Assembly (NCBI RefSeq): GCF_000002235.5
Contig: NW_022145609.1
Span: 26,549,493 to 26,613,492 of the forward strand
Origin: Strongylocentrotus purpuratus
Taxonomy: Eukaryota > Echinodermata > Echinoidea > Camarodonta > Strongylocentrotidae
DNA length: 64,000 nucleotides
Direction: 5' to 3'
Part shown: positions 60,067 through 64,000 of the stretch, one piece after another
How positions within the stretch are numbered: the stretch's first letter is position 1
Layout of the letters: each line of letters starts with the position of its first letter
Notes under the pieces: model-generated
Told to the model about the DNA's origin: nothing
The model's database searches: none
The model's input: only the letters and a program-made list of their open reading frames with translations
Made by a program: the position numbers and the translations under genes

Positions 60067-60094
60067 AGAGAGAGAGTCAAGAGAGATAGACAGA

Positions 60095-60158
<64 letters not shown>

Positions 60159-60168
60159 GGGGGGGGGG
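60067..60168 (+). repeat. (GA)n tract with G run
   Basis: About 50 bases of pure GA, then a G10 run. Confidence 0.95.
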
Positions 60169-60675
60169 TGAAGATGAGGAAATATGTAATCAAGAAGGTT
60201 CTGGAGAAAATCTAGTTAAGATTTAAGAGGTAGAAATAATTTATAGAAATATACAGATAGGTATGTAGTACATGAATGAGAAAGGGTTAAAGTGAAAAGA
60301 TGTTGACTAAAAGAGCATTGATTCCATTGAGCTAGTGAATGATACTTCTCTCAAGAGGGGGAATACCCCAACTAAATGATATGTTTTATATTGGATGTAA
60401 TCTTAAATCTTCTCAAATATGACACCAAATATTTCAAAAGGTCAATTGCAATGAGTTAAAAATGATACTTCCTGTTGCTCTGTCACTGAAATGGTACTTG
60501 TTTAAATTTGTTTGCTATTTCTATTCATTTTTATCTAATTTCATTTGTCTCTCCCTACTAGATCTTTAACAAGATGCAGATAACATAATGCCATGCTACA
60601 TCCAAGATATTAGATCAGCTACTCAGATAATTCTCTGTTTGAAGCTGATGTCCTATCAATTTCAATGGGTGGTTT

Positions 60676-60676
60676 T

Positions 60677-60707
<31 letters not shown>

Positions 60708-60715
60708 AAGAAGAA
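60676..60715 (+). repeat. (CAA)n microsatellite
   Basis: Ten or so CAA units, then AAG-rich sequence. Confidence 0.9.
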
Positions 60716-61502
60716 GAACAAATTGCCCATAAATAGTCAAAAACGAATTAATCTAGGGAAATTAATCTCTCCTCTTTTTTTAAAGATGTCCCGTTCATCT
60801 CACATTGTGTGCAACCTTTTATGAAATACTTTTTTTTCTCTCAACGGAGTGGAGAAGGTGCAATTTGGGAGATGCTGTATTCCTTGCCAAATAATCAAAT
60901 ACAAGTAATTAAAAGATATTTAATTGACTGACGATTTTGAATAAGATTATTACTTAATGTTTGTTGGGTTTCATTCTCTTTTAATTGCATTTGTCTTTCG
61001 TACTTGCAAAAACTTGATTACTGTAGTTGCAAATTCAAGTTAATAATGCTCCGTCCTTGAGTTTGCTTGTTATTGCATTTCTATAGCATGTTTATTCAGA
61101 GTGTTTTTGGTGAGGTATTATGTTTCTGCAGAGGCTCCTCTTCTTTCCGTCTTTTGCATAAAAACAAAGAAAATCTGACATGGATTTAAGGCAGGAAGAG
61201 GCATATTATATGGAAGAGAATACCGGCCAATGGGGGACATTGAAAGATAGTCTAGCATCAGAAACCTTGTATCCTTTTAGACTGTCCAATTCTATACACT
61301 CTCTAGCTTTAAATTTCTGAACATTAAAAAAAGACAATTGAGATAATTTTGTTTGACTTATTTTATTCACAATGATTAATGAATTTAAAAAAAGAGAAGC
61401 AGAATACCTCTTTTGTGACAACTAAAATTGGATTTTGTCAGCATTAGTTTAATTTGGTTCTTCTAATGGGTGCTCATGTTTTGTATCAGAGTTATTTCTG
61501 TT
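60716..61502. other. Intron sequence, no recognisable feature
   Basis: No supported element. Confidence 0.4.
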
Positions 61503-61507
61503 AATAA

Positions 61508-62178
61508 TAATAATAATAATACTCAGTTTTTATATAGCGTTTATTACAATCACTAAGCGCTTCCAAACTTGGAGATTATTGCCCCAGCTTTAGCTGTGCT
61601 GCCATTACGCCGCTCTAGCATTTTAAAGAATTAATTCCTGCCAGGTACCCATTTACATCACCTGGGTTGAGTGTGGCAAATGTAGATCGATGTCTTGCCA
61701 AAGGACATTAGTGCCGCTGCAGGTCTGGAACCGCGGACCTTGTGACCTCGACAGTCCGGCAACTTAAAGAGAAGGTTGAGTTCTGGGAAGAGGTGAAAAA
61801 TAATTTGTGAGCATTACTCATTCTTATTATGCAAGTGTGGAAGAACATCAGTTAAGACATGTTCCCTGAAAAGCTTGGCTCTTCAAATGCCTTCATATTC
61901 TAAATATGCATGTAACATCGTAAATATCGGGGGCCGGCTTTTTATGCCACGTGTTCGTGTAGTCCCATATACATCTTTCTGTGCAAGTGTTTGTAACTTT
62001 ACCAAGACTTGGCCACATTTCTTATCATTTTGATGATTCCAGAACCTTGCAATACACACAAATTCTTATATGCTAGATGATCAACCTTTTCTGGTCGGTT
62101 CCACACCGTTTCTTTCACAATGCAATCGCATGACCAGAACTCAACTTCATCTTTAACCACTCGACCACGGCACCTCTA
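61508..62178 (-). mobile_element. tRNA-derived SINE (family A), interrupted by TTAA MITE
   Basis: The (ATT)n tail (61508), TCCTGCCAGGTACCCATTTA, CACCTGGGTTGAGTGTGGC, TCTTGCCAAAGGACATTAG and the tRNA-like head are all inverted. The head is cut at TTAA, with the missing 5' piece (CCACTCGACCACGGCACC) continuing after the MITE at 62157. Confidence 0.82.
61764..62156 (-). mobile_element. TTAA MITE, copy f, inserted in SINE
   Basis: The TTAA at 61764-61767 and 62153-62156 bracket AGAGAAGGTTGAGTTCTGG...CCAGAACTCAACTTCATCT. Because the host SINE reads on either side, the edges are certain: a 385-bp element with one TTAA duplicated. Confidence 0.92.
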
Positions 62179-62611
62179 TTGAAGTTTGAATTGAAAGACT
62201 AATTGGATAGTGGATTAAATGAACCCCTTCCTTCCTGCCAGGTTCAGATTGGATATATGCCATGGGTTAACAAGAATTAGGAGAGAGGGAAAAGAAAACA
62301 ATTATAAAATAACAAGAAATAAAGAAAATATGGATAGAGGAATAAATACAAATTGGAGAGGCAGAGGGGGGAAAGGGATGCAGAGATTAACGGGTGAGGA
62401 AGGATTAAGAGAGATGAAAGGCAAACACACAGATAAAAATGAAATACAGAATGGAAAAAAAAATGAATGTGAAATTTAAAGAAAACTTAGAGTGGGAGAG
62501 AAAGCAGGTGAGATACAAAGTAAAGGTCAAACTGAACAACAACAAATGTTTAATGGAGAAATGACAATACAATGTTTTCCAATATATTTTTTGGAATTAT
62601 TGCATGATTAT

Positions 62612-62985
62612 AATTTCCTTCTTCTTTCTCCTCCTTCTCCTCCCCTCTTCCTACTATTCTTCTTCTTCCTCCTATTCTTCTTCTTCCTCCTCCTCCTTCT
62701 CCTCCTCCTCATCACCATCGTCATCCTCCTCATCCTCCTCTTCACCCTCTTCACCCTTCTCATCCTCCTCCTCTTCCTCCTCCTCCTCCTCCTCCTCCCC
62801 CTCCCCCTCCCCTCCCCCTCCCCTCCCCCTCCCCCCCCCCTCCTCCCTCCCCCTCCTCCTCCTCCTCCTCCTCCTCCTCCTCCTCCTCCTCCTCCTCCTC
62901 CTCCTCCTCCTCCCTCCCCCTCCTCCCCCCTCCCCCCCTCCTCCCCCTCCTCCTCCCCCTCCTCCTCCTCCTCCTCCTCCTCATC
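62612..62985 (+). repeat. (CCT)n/(CTT)n polypyrimidine tract
   Basis: About 370 bases of almost pure pyrimidine on the + strand, with CCT the main unit and ATC units at the end. Pro/Ser/Leu and Glu/Gly/Arg open frames through it are artefacts. Confidence 0.95.
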
Positions 62986-63166
62986 ACCATCAATATCATC
63001 ACCATCATTGCCAGTGCAACTATATGAATTAAAGTAATATGATGGAAACAGATTTTATATATTGCTGTACAATTTGATACATGATTGTTATCAGGTTCTC
63101 TTGTGTCAGTTTGCAGTGTCCCTACTTTTATCATATCTTTGTTGCTTTATCTTAATGTTTCTACAG

Positions 63167-63288
63167 CTCTGGAGGTGTGTAAGAGGAGAGTTTTATCCAT
63201 AAGTCTGCCGTCCATTCCGGAGCACTTCGCAGAGACGGACAGGACCATCTACATGTCTTCACTACTCTCATTTGATGCCACCTGCATG
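63167..63288 (+). CDS. MSH5: MSH5 exon (last in window)
   Basis: Phase 1 in, phase 0 out; acceptor GTTTCTACAG, donor GTAAGA. It encodes SLEVCKRRVLSISLPSIPEH and ends RTIYMSSLLSFDATCM. Human MSH5 has [20 protein letters not shown] and [20 protein letters not shown] at the same place, so the next exon, beyond the window, should begin with a V/R-A-L-G-G stretch. Together with the three earlier exons this gives 141 codons of the N-terminal region. The MutS core, clamp and ATPase domains lie outside the window. Confidence 0.93.
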
Positions 63289-63307
63289 GTAAGAACAAAA
63301 ACATATA

Positions 63308-63504
63308 TTAAGGCCCCTCTGCACTACTTATACCTACTTGCGGCCTCTATACAACCAACAACGCCTAAGCGGTACCCGTTGATCCCCCATGATGCCCTTT
63401 TTCTTATGTTAATTGAGAGCTGATTTGATGAGATAATCACCTGCAAGTGGCCTTGCAGGGAGGTCTAATCCTTCCATGCCAAACTAGTGCAGAGGGGCTC
63501 TAAG
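63308..63504. mobile_element. TTAA MITE, GCCCCTCTGCACTA family, copy 2
   Basis: TTAA then GGCCCCTCTGCACTAC on the left; on the right, reverse complement, AGAGCCCCTCTGCACTAG. Interior CTTATGTTAATTGAGAGC, as in the 47980 copy. It begins 19 bases after the MSH5 splice donor. Confidence 0.8.
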
Positions 63505-63544
63505 AAACCGATACACTGAAAATAAATACAAAGTGGACAGTTTT

Positions 63545-63800
63545 AAGAAGTGTAGTAGTATAGTGGTCCATTCGCAGGACAAACAAAAGTTTACGGTTTC
63601 AAATCAGAGCCCGTCCCAACATCTATGGGTAGTTCCACATCTACCACCTTCCACCCAGGTTTACCTGATATGCTAGAGTGCTACATATTCAGCCACTTGG
63701 CTATAACCAATGTAATATTTTAGGAGCGCCAAGGACGTCATCATGTGACAGAAGTGAGAGTTATATAAGAAACTACCATTTCTATTATTATTATCATAAT
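63545..63800 (+). mobile_element. tRNA-derived SINE (family C)
   Basis: GTAGTAGTATAGTGGTCC (A-box region), ACGGTTTCAAATCAG (B box), a unique body with CCACCTTCCACCCAGGTTTA, and an (ATT)n tail near 63780-63795. Box order and tail fit a SINE; no second copy is in the window. Confidence 0.5.
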
Positions 63801-64000
63801 TTTTGTTTTTTTAAATAAAAGGAAAATCCAAACTTCAGAGCAAACAACTCTAAAAGGAGACTGAATAATTAGAAAAAGCAGACTGGTGAAAGTTTGAATG
63901 AAATCAGACAACAACAAAAAAAGTTATGAACTTTTGGAAGTTGTAATCACTTTACATTTAGGAACTTCAAATTGGCAGAAACCGGTACTTTCATTGATTT

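Larger units (their letters stand above)
39231..63166 (+). other. MSH5: MSH5 intron, 23.9 kb
   Basis: GTAAGT donor to TTTCTACAG acceptor, with exon phases matching across it. It hosts a Harbinger element, three SINEs, several MITEs, tandem duplications and long simple tracts. No open frame inside fits a further MSH5 exon, and the human protein is contiguous across this junction. Confidence 0.85.

Noticed and set aside
62492-63134. Long open frames rich in Pro/Ser/Leu (+) and Glu/Gly/Arg (-)
   Set aside because: They are translations of a (CCT)n tract; no start context, splice sites or motifs.
47863-63423. Shared C-terminal FFLMLIES/FLMLIES in frames at 47863 and 63085
   Set aside because: Both run into copies of the same MITE; not a conserved protein.

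Overview
The window looks like draft-assembly nuclear DNA from a marine invertebrate, most likely a deuterostome such as a sea urchin or other echinoderm. The evidence is spliced genes with short exons and long AT-rich introns, very dense MITEs and tRNA-derived SINEs, a HARBI1-like Harbinger transposon, long (GA)n and (CCT)n tracts, and a 500-base N gap. The species call is inference. No bacterial, CRISPR or viral system is visible.

Two host genes are supported, both on the + strand. Positions 84-3173 hold the last four exons of a secreted-type protein ending in an EGF-like tail plus an NTR/TIMP-like domain; all junctions are phase 1, and a poly(A) signal lies at 3408. Positions 25247-63288 hold four consecutive coding exons of MSH5, the meiotic MutS homologue, spread over 38 kb. 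Its first exon or exons, upstream of 25247, were not found, and the gene runs off the right edge. About 141 codons of MSH5 are spread among roughly 38 kb of repeats.

The rest is repeat landscape. (1) A 2.4-kb Harbinger/PIF element (40749-43186) holds a broken DDE transposase and an antisense MADF/Myb-like gene, joined by an internal deletion. (2) There are several MITE families: a TTAA-flanked ~390-bp family (six copies), a second TTAA family (16.3 kb), a GCCCCTCTGCACTA family (48.0 and 63.3 kb), an AGGCSYGTCTTCA family (four copies), hAT-like MITEs with perfect 8-bp target duplications (5.45 and 46.6 kb), and mariner-like MITEs (10.8, 11.9, 18.2, 32.6 kb). (3) tRNA-derived SINEs of at least three kinds are present. 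(4) There are several minisatellite arrays and long polypurine tracts.

The most unusual structures are a recurring palindromic module built on GAGCCAGAAGGGCATTAAC, present at ten or more sites and twice split by the same MITE family; a perfect 148-bp inverted repeat straddling an MSH5 exon, whose right arm is flanked by a 31-bp direct duplication; a MITE bracketed exactly by a 62-bp direct repeat; and a TTAA MITE inserted in the D-arm region of a tRNA-derived SINE.
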